The notes: generated from the sequence alone by a model not told the origin. DNA of 64,000 nt from Curvibacter sp. PAE-UM (GCF_001432305.1 NZ_KQ483358.1:2658104-2722103), one strand, 5' to 3'. Shown: positions 55,520 through 64,000, counted from the stretch's first letter. Translations and numbers: made by a program.

Positions 55520-57876
55520 CAGATGGCTTCCTTGTGACTTGAGTCAACGACCAGCCGCAGGGCATTGAGCACCACCAGCAGCGAACTGGCCGCCATGCCC
55601 AGGCCGGCCAGCCAGGCCGGCAACCAGCCGGCCACGGCCAGCGGCACGCAGGCAGCGTTGTAAACCACGGCCCAGACCAGGTTCTGGCGCACGATGCGCA
55701 GGGTGCGGCGTGCCAGCGCCAGCGCCCGGCCCACGCTGGCCAGTTCCTCGCCCAGCACCACGAAATCGGACTGCGCCTGCGCCAGGGGGACGGCTTGGCC
55801 AAAAGCAAACGAGACATGGGCACCGGCCAGCGCCGGGCCGTCGTTCAGGCCATCGCCCACCACCACCACCTTGCGCCCCTGCTGCTGTGCGGCCCGCAGA
55901 AAAGCCAGCTTGTCCTGCGGCGTGCAGGCGCCTTGCGCCCCGCGTATGCCTAGCCGGGCTGCCACACGGGCCACGGCAGGCGCCGCATCACCCGAAAGGA
56001 TGCGCACTTCCATGCCCTGGGCCTGCAGCGCGGCCACGGTGGCTGCCGCATCGGGGCGGATGTCTTCACCCAGTTCGAAGATGGCCAGCCAGCCCTGCGC
56101 ATCACTCAGGACGGCATGCGGGCCCGCCGGTGCGGCAACGCTGACACCGCAATGCGCCTGGGATCCCAGGCGTAGTTCCTGGGTCACGCCCCCCCGACCC
56201 GGCGGCGGGCTGACCAGTCCCCGCAAGCCCTGACCCGAAGCTTCATGCACCTGCTCGGACCGCCAGGCCAACACACCCTCGCCCTGCCCGGCCGCGACCA
56301 GCGCACGCGAAACCGGATGCAGGGACTGTTGCGCCAGCGCCATGGCCATGCCCAGCGCCTCGGTGCGCTCCACGCCTTCGCGGGTCAGAACGGACTGCAA
56401 CACCATGGCATCGCGCGTGAGCGTGCCGGTCTTGTCGAACACCACCATATCCGCCTCGGCCAGCGCCTCCAGCGCCCCCAGGCGGCGTACCAGCACGCCT
56501 TGGCGCGCCAGCGTGCCAGCGGCGGCCAGCATGGCCGCCGGCGTGGCCAGCGACAAGGCGCAGGGACAGGTCACCACCAGCACGGCCACCGCCACCATCA
56601 GCGCGTGACCGGGATCGTGCGACCACCAGAAGGCGGCCGCGCCACCCGCCGCCAGCAGCACGCCGATCAGGAAGGGCCGCGCCATGCGGTCGACCAGCTG
56701 CGCCAGTTGCGGCCGGCTGGTGGCGGCCTGCTCCATCAGGGCCACGATCTGGGCGAAACGCGTGTCGTCGCCGATGCGCTCCACGCGCACGAGCACGGCC
56801 GCATGGAGGTTGTGGCTGCCGGCGATCACGGTCGCGCCCACACCGCGCGGCAGCGGGCGGGACTCGCCCGTGAGCAGGGCCTCGTCGGCCAGGGTTGCGC
56901 CCTCGATCACCGTGCCGTCCGCCGGGAAAGCCTCGCCCGGCAGCACCCGCAGGACATCACCGGGCAACAGGCGACGCACCGCGACGCGTTCGAACTCGCC
57001 GTCGCTGCGCCGGCGCAGCACGCTGTCGGGCAACCGGTTCATCAGGGCATCCAGCGCGCCAGCGGTGCGCTCGCGCAGCCGCTGCTCGAACCAGCGCCCG
57101 GTCAGCAGGAAAAAGACGAACATGGTCAGCGAGTCGAAATAGACCTCGCGCCCGAAGATGCCCTGCGGCTCGAAAGTGCCGGCCGTGCTGACCACGAAGG
57201 TGATGCCCATGCCCAAGGCCACCGGCAGGTCCATGCTGACGCGCCGCTGCAACACGTCGCGCCAAGCCGCGGAGAAGAAGGGACCACAGGAAAACAGCAA
57301 AACCGGCAGCGTCAGCACCCAGGAAGCCCAGCGCAGCAACTGCTCCATCTCGGCCGTCAGGTCGCCGGGCTCGGCCACATAGGCCGGCCACGCGTACATC
57401 ATGACCTGCATCATGCAGAAACCCGCCACCGCCCATCGCCACAGGGCCTTGCGGGTGTCCTGCCGGCGGCGCTCGCTGGCAAAGGCGTCGTTGGCCGGCA
57501 CGGCGCGGTAGCCGGCGCGACGCACGGCCTCCATCCAGCCCGAGGGCAACACGGCGTCGGCTTGCCAGAGCACGCGCGCACGCCGGCTGCCGGCACTGAC
57601 ACTCGCAACACTCACGCCCGGCACGCTGCGCAGGGCATCCTCGACCGTCAGCGCGCAGGCAGCGCAGTGCATGCCCTCAATGACCAGATGGGACTCCCAC
57701 CAGCCCGGGCGCTCGTCCAGCGGGCGGCTGAAGGCTGACCAGGCGGCCGGATCGTCGAGCAGTTGGCCGGCCTCGGCCTGCGGCACGGGCTCTGCCGGAC
57801 CTGGACCGGACGCAGATAGACCTGCTCCAGACACCGACAGGAGTTGCGCAGACCCGGCAAGACTGGCAGATTGCAT
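55519..57876 (-). CDS. ccoI: Copper-transporting P1B-type ATPase CcoI (FixI)
   Basis: A 785-residue copper-exporting ATPase that supplies CuB to cbb3 oxidase. A metal-binding domain (GMHCAAC, about residues 67-73), eight-helix P1B membrane core with the CPC ion site in TCPCALSLATPAA, the DKTGTLT phosphorylation motif and GDGLNDGPAL ATP-site hinge are all seen. The start is ATG 57876; a TTG three codons earlier is possible. A perfect FNR box lies 37 bases upstream. The first 50 residues form an unusual Ala/Gly/Pro-rich extension. Confidence 0.93.
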   Translation of the reverse strand: MQSASLAGSAQLLSVSGAGLSASGPGPAEPVPQAEAGQLLDDPAAWSAFSRPLDERPGWWESHLVIEGMHCAACALTVEDALRSVPGVSVASVSAGSRRARVLWQADAVLPSGWMEAVRRAGYRAVPANDAFASERRRQDTRKALWRWAVAGFCMMQVMMYAWPAYVAEPGDLTAEMEQLLRWASWVLTLPVLLFSCGPFFSAAWRDVLQRRVSMDLPVALGMGITFVVSTAGTFEPQGIFGREVYFDSLTMFVFFLLTGRWFEQRLRERTAGALDALMNRLPDSVLRRRSDGEFERVAVRRLLPGDVLRVLPGEAFPADGTVIEGATLADEALLTGESRPLPRGVGATVIAGSHNLHAAVLVRVERIGDDTRFAQIVALMEQAATSRPQLAQLVDRMARPFLIGVLLAAGGAAAFWWSHDPGHALMVAVAVLVVTCPCALSLATPAAMLAAAGTLARQGVLVRRLGALEALAEADMVVFDKTGTLTRDAMVLQSVLTREGVERTEALGMAMALAQQSLHPVSRALVAAGQGEGVLAWRSEQVHEASGQGLRGLVSPPPGRGGVTQELRLGSQAHCGVSVAAPAGPHAVLSDAQGWLAIFELGEDIRPDAAATVAALQAQGMEVRILSGDAAPAVARVAARLGIRGAQGACTPQDKLAFLRAAQQQGRKVVVVGDGLNDGPALAGAHVSFAFGQAVPLAQAQSDFVVLGEELASVGRALALARRTLRIVRQNLVWAVVYNAACVPLAVAGWLPAWLAGLGMAASSLLVVLNALRLVVDSSHKEAI

Positions 57877-57912
57877 GGTGGTCAAGCGTAGCTGGCAGCA
57901 CCCGCCTCCAGC

Positions 57913-57926
57913 TTGATATGGATCAA
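57913..57926. promoter_or_regulatory. Perfect FNR-box between ccoI and the stress-protein gene
   Basis: TTGATATGGATCAA matches the FNR consensus TTGAT-N4-ATCAA at all ten positions. A TAATCT -10 at 57950-57955 puts a transcription start near 57961. The box centre then lies 41-42 bases upstream, the class II position for FNR activation of the stress-protein gene. It could also serve the divergent ccoI operon. Confidence 0.85.
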
Positions 57927-57988
57927 GACCATAACAGAACCCGGTGGAGTAATCTAGAGCCGCTCGAACAACCCAAGGAGATCAACTC

Positions 57989-58432
57989 ATGTACCAACGC
58001 ATCCTCGTCGCCACCGATGGCAGCACCCTGTCCAAGAAGGCCGTGAGCAGCGCCCTCGCCCTGGCCAGGCTCAGCGGCGCCGAAGTGGTCGCCCTCAAGG
58101 TAGTGCCACGTTATCCGCAAAGCTATTTCGAAGGCGGCCTGGCCCTGCCCCTGAGTGACATCAACAAGATCGAAAAGCAATGGGCCGCGCATGGCCAGGC
58201 CATCGTGGACACCGTCGCCAAGTCGTCCGCCGCCAAGGGTCTCACGGTCAAGGCCGTCATCGCCAAGTCCGATCTGATCAGCGAGGCTATCATCGCCACC
58301 GCCAAGAAGCACAAGTGCGACCTCATCGTCATGGCCTCCCATGGCCGCAAGGGCATCAAACGCCTGCTGCTGGGCAGCGAGACCCAGCAGGTGCTGACCC
58401 ACTCGCACATCCCGGTGCTCGTGCTGCGCTGA
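57989..58432 (+). CDS. Universal stress protein (UspA family)
   Basis: A 147-residue UspA-type protein with an N-terminal ILVATDGST segment and C-terminal ASHGRKGIKRLLLGSETQQVL, including the G-2x-G-9x-G(S/T) nucleotide-binding pattern. It is cytoplasmic and probably binds ATP. An AAGGAGA ribosome-binding site precedes the ATG. A perfect FNR box with class II spacing lies upstream, so it is expected to be induced when oxygen is low. A terminator follows. Confidence 0.93.
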   Translation: MYQRILVATDGSTLSKKAVSSALALARLSGAEVVALKVVPRYPQSYFEGGLALPLSDINKIEKQWAAHGQAIVDTVAKSSAAKGLTVKAVIAKSDLISEAIIATAKKHKCDLIVMASHGRKGIKRLLLGSETQQVLTHSHIPVLVLR

Positions 58433-58461
58433 CACCTTCCGGGGTCGTGATCCGTTTCTGC

Positions 58462-58500
58462 AGGCCTGGAGCACCTTGGTGCTTCAGGCCTTGTTGTTTC
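58462..58500 (+). terminator. Terminator after the universal stress protein gene
   Basis: A hairpin with 14-bp arms (AGGCCTGGAGCACC and GGTGCTTCAGGCCT, one G-U-type mismatch) and a TT loop, followed by a T-rich tail (TTGTTGTTTC). Confidence 0.75.
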
Positions 58501-58592
58501 TTGTCTACGTCACCGGGGAAGTGCTCCCCATCTGATAGTATTTTCAGATGGTCATGGACGCCATCAATAATTAATCTCAAGGAGGATCCCCG

Positions 58593-59405
58593 ATGCTGAA
58601 ATGGACGGCCCCCTGGCTGCTCGCGCTGGCTGCGCTGCCGACACTGGCGCAGGCCCAAGGCCTGCCCCTCAAGACTGTCACGGGAGGGGATGTCGGCATC
58701 CAGGTCTTCGGCCACACCTTCGACGCCGACCGCGATGGCGCCTTCGACATGTGGCTGGACAGCAAGAAGATCGGTCTGGCAGGCAGCATCGCCCAGGTGC
58801 TGGAAGACGACTGGCACTGGGGTGGCGAAGCGCGGATGGCAACGGGCGTAACCACCTTCTCCAGCGCCGCGCGCGGCAGCAACAGCGGCAACGCCGAAAC
58901 CTTGACGGAATTTCGTCTGACACTGGGGCGCGATTTCACCGCTGGACAGCAGGTGCTCGCCCCCTACACCGGCCTGGGCTACCGCACCGTGCTGAGCTAC
59001 CTCAAGGGCTATACGAATGCCGGCTATATCTCGCCCACACGCAATGGCAACCTGGTGTACCTGCCGATCGGCGTGATCCACCGCTACAGCCTGGGCAGCG
59101 ATGCCCGCCTGGCCACCACGCTGGAATACGATCACCTGCTGCAGGGAACACAGAAGACCCATTACACCGACATCGTCGGTTATGTCAGCGACCTGAGCGT
59201 GACGCAGAAAAAGGGCAAGGGTGCGCGCCTGAGCGTGGCCTACGAAACCGCACGCTGGTCGACCAGCGTGTTCTTCCACTACTGGAACATCGAAGAGTCC
59301 GAGGTTGGGACCTACGCCAACACGACCACGGTCTTTTCCGCGACCGAGGCACACAACATCAGCCGCGAGTTGGGCATCCAGATCAGGTACCGCTTTGGCC
59401 AGTAA
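58593..59405 (+). CDS. Probable outer-membrane beta-barrel protein, paralog 1
   Basis: A 270-residue protein with a signal peptide (cleavage probably after AQA, residue 21) and alternating hydrophobic/polar strands of an outer-membrane barrel, ending in IQIRYRFGQ with an aromatic near the C-terminus. It is about half identical by eye to the next gene, with matching openings (QGLPL-TTGG-IGIQV pattern) and YWNI segments. An AAGGAGG ribosome-binding site precedes the ATG. I recognise no named family. Confidence 0.72.
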   Translation: MLKWTAPWLLALAALPTLAQAQGLPLKTVTGGDVGIQVFGHTFDADRDGAFDMWLDSKKIGLAGSIAQVLEDDWHWGGEARMATGVTTFSSAARGSNSGNAETLTEFRLTLGRDFTAGQQVLAPYTGLGYRTVLSYLKGYTNAGYISPTRNGNLVYLPIGVIHRYSLGSDARLATTLEYDHLLQGTQKTHYTDIVGYVSDLSVTQKKGKGARLSVAYETARWSTSVFFHYWNIEESEVGTYANTTTVFSATEAHNISRELGIQIRYRFGQ

Positions 59406-59471
59406 AACGGCACGCCTCCGGCATGCTGCAGGCATGGCCGGGCCGTACTGACCACATCAGGGAGCAAATAA

Positions 59472-60287
59472 TTGAAAACGTTCGTCACGATCAGCCTGGC
59501 CATGCTGGCCAGCATCAGCACAACGGCCTCCGCACAGGGCCTGCCACTGCAGACCACCACGGGCGGAGAAATCGGCATCCAGGTCTCCAGCTACAAATAC
59601 GAGGAAGACCGCAACGGCAACTTCTTCATGGCACTGGAAGGCAGGAAGCTCGGCCTGACGGGCAGCTTCACGCAGGCCTACGGTGACAGCTGGTACTGGG
59701 GCGGCGATATCCGTTATGCCAGCGGCAATGCCGACTACACCAGTGCCGGCACCGGCGACAAAAGCGCGAACCCCGACAGCTACGTCGATGCACGTGTCAC
59801 CTTCGGCCGGGACTTCGACGTCGGCAGCCAGGTGCTGTCACCTTATGCGGGCCTGGGTTACCGCTACCTCAACAGCGACCTGCGCGGCTACACCACTACC
59901 GGCGCGGCCGGCTACCGGCGCACCAGCAACTACATCTACCTTCCCCTGGGCGTGACGCACCGCTTCCGCATGGGCCCCGAAGCACGCTTCGCCACCACCT
60001 TCGAATACGACTACCTGCTCCAGGGCATGCAACGCTCCTACACGACGGACGTGCCCGCAGGGGGCTACGACAGGGACCTGAACAACCAGCAGCGCAACGG
60101 CCACGGACTGCGCCTGAGCCTGGCCTACGAGGCTGAAAGCTGGTCGGCCGGTGTCTTCTATCATTACTGGAACATTGCCGATTCCGACATCGGGGTCTAT
60201 ACCTCACCCGGCCTGGTCTATACCGGCTACGAGCCGCACAACATCACGCGCGAGGTCGGCGTGCAGGTGAAATACCGGTTCCGCTGA
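59472..60287 (+). CDS. Probable outer-membrane beta-barrel protein, paralog 2
   Basis: A 271-residue paralog of the preceding gene, with a signal peptide (MKTFVTISLAMLASISTTASA) and a C-terminus VQVKYRFR that ends like an outer-membrane barrel. The start codon is TTG, placed by signal-peptide fit and a GGGAG ribosome-binding site. GLGYRYLNSDLRGY and YHYWNIADSDIG segments align with paralog 1. It ends before a strong hairpin terminator. The role is unknown; porin-like or lipid-sensing functions are possible. Confidence 0.72.
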   Translation: MKTFVTISLAMLASISTTASAQGLPLQTTTGGEIGIQVSSYKYEEDRNGNFFMALEGRKLGLTGSFTQAYGDSWYWGGDIRYASGNADYTSAGTGDKSANPDSYVDARVTFGRDFDVGSQVLSPYAGLGYRYLNSDLRGYTTTGAAGYRRTSNYIYLPLGVTHRFRMGPEARFATTFEYDYLLQGMQRSYTTDVPAGGYDRDLNNQQRNGHGLRLSLAYEAESWSAGVFYHYWNIADSDIGVYTSPGLVYTGYEPHNITREVGVQVKYRFR

Positions 60288-60302
60288 GAAACCGGACCTT
60301 TC

Positions 60303-60340
60303 AAGCAAGAACGCCGGCATCGCCGGCGTTCTTGCTTTGC
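60303..60340. terminator. Bidirectional terminator between the barrel genes and the malonate module
   Basis: A perfect 16-bp stem (60303-60318 and 60322-60337) with a 3-base ATC loop, with A-rich left and T-rich right flanks. It separates the rightward barrel gene from the leftward ligase gene and could end both transcripts. Confidence 0.88.
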
Positions 60341-60354
60341 GGCTCGAGCCGGGA

Positions 60355-61887
60355 TCAGGCAAACAACTGCTTGTACTGATCGCGCAGCAGGTTCTTCTGC
60401 ACCTTGCCCATGGTGTTGCGCGGCAGGTCATCCACCACGTAGCACTTCTTGGGGATCTTGAAGTTGGCCAGCTTGGACTTGAGCACGGCGATGATCTGCT
60501 CCCCATCGACGGCCGCCCCCGCCTTGCGCACCACCACGGCCACCCCTACCTCGCCGAAATCCGGGTGCGGCACACCCACCAACGCGCTCTCGGCCACGCC
60601 GGGCAGCTCGTTGATGTAACCCTCGATCTCGGCCGGGTAGACGTTGTAGCCGCCGCTGATGATCAGGTCCTTGCTGCGGCCGACGATGGCCACGTAGCCG
60701 CGCTCATCGATCTTGCCCACGTCGCCGGTCCGGAAGTAGCCGTCCTCGGTGAATTCTTCCTTCGTCTTCTCGGGCATGCGCCAGTAGCCCTTGAACACGT
60801 TCGGACCCTGGACCTGGATGCCGCCGATCTCGCCCACCGGCAAGGACCGGCCGGTCTCGTCACAGACACGCAGGCTCACACCCGGCAGCGGGAAACCCAC
60901 CGTGCCGCCACGGCGCTCGCCCTGGGCAGCGAGGTAGGGATTGGACGTCAGCATGATGGTCTCACTCATGCCGTAGCGCTCCAGGATGGTGTGGCCGGTA
61001 CGCTGCTGCCAGGCGACGAACGTCTCGATCAGCAGCGGCGCCGAACCGGCGATGAACAGGCGCATGTTGCGCACGACCTCGCGGGTGAGCCCCGGCTCGG
61101 CCAGCAGGCGCACGTAGAGCGTGGGTACACCCATGAAAACGGTGGCTTCGGGCATCTTCTCGAGCAGGCGTTTCGGATCGAACTTCGCCATCCAGAACAT
61201 CTTGCTGCCGTTGAGCAGCGCGCCATGCAGGGCCACGAACAGGCCGTGCACGTGGAAGATGGGCAGCGCATGGATGAGCACGTCACCGGGTTTCCAGCCC
61301 CAGTAGTCCTTCAGCACCTGGGCATTGCTCAGCAGGTTGCCGTGCGTCAGCATCGCGCCCTTGCTGCGGCCCGTGGTGCCGCTGGTGTAGAGGATGGCGG
61401 CCAGGTCATCGGCCTGGCGCTCGACCGGCACGTGGCGGTCCGAGCAGTGGGCAGCACGCTCCAGCAGCGAACCGCTGCGGTTGTCGTCCAGGGTGTAGAC
61501 GTGCTGCGTGCCGGCCTTGAAGGCCAGCTTGCTGACCCAGCCGAAATTCTTGGGGCTGCAGACCACCACAGCCGGCTCGGCGTTGCCGATGAAGTATTCG
61601 ATCTCGGCGCTCTGGTAGGCCGTGTTCAGCGGCAGGAAGACGTAGCCGGCGCGCAGCGTGGCCAGATACAGCATCATGGCCTCGACCGACTTCTCCACCT
61701 GCACTGCCACGCGCGCGCCCTCGGGCAGATTCAGCGACTGCAGCAGATTGGCCAGCATGGCCGTGGCGCGTTCCAGGTCGCGCCAGGAATAGCTCAGGCC
61801 GTTGTCGGTCTCGATGGCCACGGCATCAAGCTGGGCGGGAAAGGCTGCACGCAGTGCGGAAAACAGGTTGGCGTTGGGTCGGGACAT
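60355..61887 (-). CDS. Malonyl-CoA synthetase-like AMP-forming ligase
   Basis: A 510-residue ANL-superfamily acyl-CoA ligase with LYTSGTTGRSKGAML, YGMSET and the C-terminal GGYNVYPAEIEG and LPRNTMGKVQKN segments (Lys in MGK is the catalytic lysine). Sequence pattern and neighbours (malonyl-CoA decarboxylase, Bug receptor) point to malonyl-CoA synthetase (MatB). ATG 61887 is used; a GTG four codons earlier is possible. Confidence 0.85.
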   Translation of the reverse strand: MSRPNANLFSALRAAFPAQLDAVAIETDNGLSYSWRDLERATAMLANLLQSLNLPEGARVAVQVEKSVEAMMLYLATLRAGYVFLPLNTAYQSAEIEYFIGNAEPAVVVCSPKNFGWVSKLAFKAGTQHVYTLDDNRSGSLLERAAHCSDRHVPVERQADDLAAILYTSGTTGRSKGAMLTHGNLLSNAQVLKDYWGWKPGDVLIHALPIFHVHGLFVALHGALLNGSKMFWMAKFDPKRLLEKMPEATVFMGVPTLYVRLLAEPGLTREVVRNMRLFIAGSAPLLIETFVAWQQRTGHTILERYGMSETIMLTSNPYLAAQGERRGGTVGFPLPGVSLRVCDETGRSLPVGEIGGIQVQGPNVFKGYWRMPEKTKEEFTEDGYFRTGDVGKIDERGYVAIVGRSKDLIISGGYNVYPAEIEGYINELPGVAESALVGVPHPDFGEVGVAVVVRKAGAAVDGEQIIAVLKSKLANFKIPKKCYVVDDLPRNTMGKVQKNLLRDQYKQLFA

Positions 61888-61904
61888 GGTGCGGTTCACA
61901 AAGG

Positions 61905-62693
61905 TCAGGGAATCGGAACGGAGAATTCGGCAGGCCGCTTGGCCAGGAAGGCCGTGATGCCTTCGCGGTGCTCGGGACTGTCGGCGTAGTCATAGGCCCG
62001 GGCCAGCAGGGCTGGCAGTGCATCGGGCGCGCCGGACTGCAGGGTACGCAAAGTCTGTTTGTTCAGGCGGGCAGCCTGCGGCGCGAGTGCCACGATGCGC
62101 TGCGTGGTGCCGGCGATCTCCCCGGCCATCGCCTCTTCGGAGACGATGCGCTGCACAAAGCCACGCGCCAGCATCTGCTGTGCCGTCAGCACGGCCGCCT
62201 CCAGCAGCATCTCGCGGACCGTCGGCCCCCCGGCCTCGCGCAGGACCAAAGCGGCTTCACGCGGCGCCATGGGAAACCCCAGCCGGCCGATGGGCGCACC
62301 GAAGCGCGACGAATCGGCGGCGATGCGGATGTCGCAGCAGCAGGCGATCTCGACGCCCGCCCCCATGCAGTTGCCCTCGATCTGCGCCACCACGGGAACG
62401 TCGCAATCCAGAACGGCCTGCAGCCCGCCCCAGACATCGTTCTCGTGAAAGTCGCGCAGGCCGGCTTCGCTGAAGCGAAAGTCGGGATACTCGAAAATAT
62501 CCCCACCGGCACAGAAATGCCCGCCCTCCCCGCGCAGCACGACGCAACGCAAGGCTGCATCTTGCTGGAAGGAAACGAACACCGCGCGCAGTTCACGCCA
62601 CATCGCGCGCGACATGGCGTTGAACCTGCCAGGATGGCTGAGCGTGACAAGCGCAAGCGCATCCTGCCGCTGCAGCTGGATACGGCCGCTCAT
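61905..62693 (-). CDS. Enoyl-CoA hydratase/isomerase family protein
   Basis: A 262-residue crotonase-fold protein with the oxyanion-hole segments GGHFCAGGDIFE and IEGNCMGAGVEIA. The usual catalytic glutamate of hydratases near residue 140 may be replaced, as the segment reads FGAPIGRLGFPMAPREA, so hydratase, isomerase or decarboxylase-like activity are all possible. It lies 17 bases upstream of the ligase and 48 bases after the Bug-receptor gene in the same direction. Confidence 0.8.
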   Translation of the reverse strand: MSGRIQLQRQDALALVTLSHPGRFNAMSRAMWRELRAVFVSFQQDAALRCVVLRGEGGHFCAGGDIFEYPDFRFSEAGLRDFHENDVWGGLQAVLDCDVPVVAQIEGNCMGAGVEIACCCDIRIAADSSRFGAPIGRLGFPMAPREAALVLREAGGPTVREMLLEAAVLTAQQMLARGFVQRIVSEEAMAGEIAGTTQRIVALAPQAARLNKQTLRTLQSGAPDALPALLARAYDYADSPEHREGITAFLAKRPAEFSVPIP

Positions 62694-62741
62694 GATCGAG
62701 GCTGGTCCATCAGACGTTCGCGACAGGGTCCGGGCGAACCA

Positions 62742-63740
62742 TCAATCGAGCTTGGCGCCCGAGAGCTTGACCACCTGCGTCCAGCGCTTGACTTCCGCGC
62801 TGACGAACTGGCCGAACTGTTGCGGCGTCATGCTGCTGAATTCAGCGCCCTGGTTGGCCCAGACGGCCTTGGCCTCGGGGGTGTTGCCGGCCTTGCGGAT
62901 CTCGTCCACCGCGCGGGCCTGCACCTCGGCGGGCGTGCCTTTGGGCGCCCAGATGCCGTACCAGGTCTGCACCGTGTAATCGGGCAGGCCCAGTTCGGCC
63001 GCACAGGGCACGTCGGGGAAAGCGGCATTGCGCTTGGATCCGGCCACCATCAGGGCCTTGATGCGACCGCCCTTGATGTGGGCAGCCGAGGAACCCAGGC
63101 CGTCGAACATCATGTCCACGTTGCCGGCGATCAGGTCCTGCAGGGCTGGACCGGCACCGCGGTAGGGAATGTGGGTGATGAAGGTGTTGGTCTGCTGCTT
63201 GAACAACTCGCCCGCCAGGTGGTGCGAAGTGCCGCTACCGGCCGAGCCGTAGTTCAGACGGCCCGGGTTCTTGCGCAGCATCTCCAGGAAGGACTTGAAA
63301 TCGCTCTCGGTGACCTTCTTGGGGTTGACCACCAAGACCTGCGGCACCGTGGCCACCAGCACCAGCGGTACGAAATCCTTCTCGATGTCGTAATCGAGCC
63401 TGGGGTACATCGAGGGGGCAATGGTGTGGTGCACCGCCCCCATGAAGAGGGTGTAGCCATCCGGCTGGGCCTTGGCTGCGATGCTCGCGCCCAGCGTGCC
63501 GCCGGCGCCGCCGCGGTTGTCGATGATGAGCTGCTTGCCGGTCAGCCGGGAAAACGATGCCGACAGGGGGCGGGCAAAAGCATCGGTGCCACCGCCGGCC
63601 GGAAAGGGCACGACCACGGTGACCGGCTTGACCGGCCAGCCGGACTGCGCCTGCCCCAACAGGGGACCGGCGGCCAGGCCGGCCGCAGCCAGGCGCAGGA
63701 TGTCGCGTCGGGTGCCGCGGAAGGGAAATGAGGTTGTCAT
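62742..63740 (-). CDS. Bug-family periplasmic substrate-binding protein
   Basis: A 332-residue Bug (tripartite tricarboxylate transporter receptor) protein with an N-terminal twin-arginine-like segment (TRRDILRLAAAGLAAG) and signal peptide. Typical Bug features follow: VTVVVPFPAGGGTDAFARP, IIDNRGGAGGTLGA and a GSAGSGTSHHLAGE loop. Malonate or another dicarboxylate is a reasonable ligand given neighbours; no TctAB transporter is in the window, as is common for Bug proteins. Confidence 0.9.
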   Translation of the reverse strand: MTTSFPFRGTRRDILRLAAAGLAAGPLLGQAQSGWPVKPVTVVVPFPAGGGTDAFARPLSASFSRLTGKQLIIDNRGGAGGTLGASIAAKAQPDGYTLFMGAVHHTIAPSMYPRLDYDIEKDFVPLVLVATVPQVLVVNPKKVTESDFKSFLEMLRKNPGRLNYGSAGSGTSHHLAGELFKQQTNTFITHIPYRGAGPALQDLIAGNVDMMFDGLGSSAAHIKGGRIKALMVAGSKRNAAFPDVPCAAELGLPDYTVQTWYGIWAPKGTPAEVQARAVDEIRKAGNTPEAKAVWANQGAEFSSMTPQQFGQFVSAEVKRWTQVVKLSGAKLD

Positions 63741-63776
63741 GCTTGTCTCCTTTGGTTATATAAAAGCGAACCTGGC

Positions 63777-64000
63777 TCAGAACTGAAGATCCTCAATCGA
63801 AGCCGCAACGGCTATTCTGCCCTCTGCCAGCTGGGTTCGCTGACGGTCCAGACGCTTGAGATCGTAGAGGTAGTTGACCATCAGGCCAAACGACTGTTTG
63901 ATGCCTTTGAGCGAAGGGTCGCCCATCCAGTTCAGCCGCTCGACGCGGGCGCCATTGCCCAGGTGAAAACGCGCCACCGGATCGGCGGGGTTGCCCCCCA
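63777..64000 (-). CDS. Malonyl-CoA decarboxylase, C-terminal fragment (runs off the window)
   Basis: The last 73 codons of a leftward gene, ending SIEDLQF. The ARFHLGNGARVERLNWMGD and GLMVNYLYDL segments match the C-terminal end of malonyl-CoA decarboxylase. The start lies beyond 64000. It would convert malonyl-CoA to acetyl-CoA, completing a malonate-use pathway with the MatB-like ligase. It ends 36 bases before the Bug gene. Confidence 0.8.
   Translation of the reverse strand, partial: GGNPADPVARFHLGNGARVERLNWMGDPSLKGIKQSFGLMVNYLYDLKRLDRQRTQLAEGRIAVAASIEDLQF

Overview
The window is GC-rich, tightly packed chromosomal DNA. Gene content points to a betaproteobacterium of the order Burkholderiales, probably Comamonadaceae: an isc operon followed by dnaQ, an intracellular PHB depolymerase, a Bug-family solute receptor, an FNR/cbb3 oxidase region, and numerous short overlaps between genes. 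This assignment is inferred from gene content only. I see no rRNA, tRNA, CRISPR array, prophage or complete insertion sequence.

Layout. (1) 28-6143, minus strand: iscR-iscS-iscU-iscA-hscB-hscA-fdx-dnaQ, with a candidate IscR operator at the iscR promoter. (2) 6255-19594: housekeeping and mixed genes. These are uvrB, an aromatic/aspartate aminotransferase, an unknown small gene, a patatin-like lipase, a DUF6172-like protein, an RhlE-type helicase, a TauE/SafE permease, a chalcone isomerase-like protein, a YgiD-like dioxygenase, PHB depolymerase phaZ, a soluble RnfB and a chemoreceptor. A 264-bp palindromic MITE-like element with a 5-bp target duplication lies between two convergent stop codons (13475-13738). 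(3) 19127-27437: propionyl-CoA to succinyl-CoA module (VOC/epimerase-like protein, pccA, pccB, meaB, scpA) with a divergent GntR regulator. The pccA-pccB gap holds interleaved inverted repeats. (4) 27484-31091: a PAS-GGDEF-EAL protein and dusA.

(5) 31187-47013: a biosynthetic cluster of about 16 kb that looks like an aryl polyene (APE)/xanthomonadin-type pigment-lipid pathway. It holds two acyl carrier proteins, two ketosynthases plus a chain-length-factor-like partner, three hotdog dehydratases, a FabG-like reductase, an acyl-activating ligase, a methyltransferase, LpxL-like and PlsC-like acyltransferases, a LolA-like carrier, an MMPL exporter, a PAP2 protein and a family 2 glycosyltransferase. 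Its most unusual gene encodes the ligase fused through a membrane hairpin to a complete NodB-type polysaccharide deacetylase (32010-34196). This is the best candidate for an under-described system here.

(6) 47058-58432: microaerobic respiration block. It contains a SafE-like protein, hemN, fnr, ccoH/ccoG/ccoP/ccoQ/ccoO/ccoN, ccoS, ccoI and a universal stress protein. Three FNR-box sequences sit at the hemN/fnr, ccoN and ccoI/usp promoters, forming a plausible oxygen-responsive regulon. (7) 58593-60287: two tandem paralogous outer-membrane barrel-like proteins. (8) 60355-64000, minus strand: a malonate/malonyl-CoA module with a MatB-like ligase, an enoyl-CoA hydratase, a Bug receptor and the 3' end of malonyl-CoA decarboxylase, which runs off the window.
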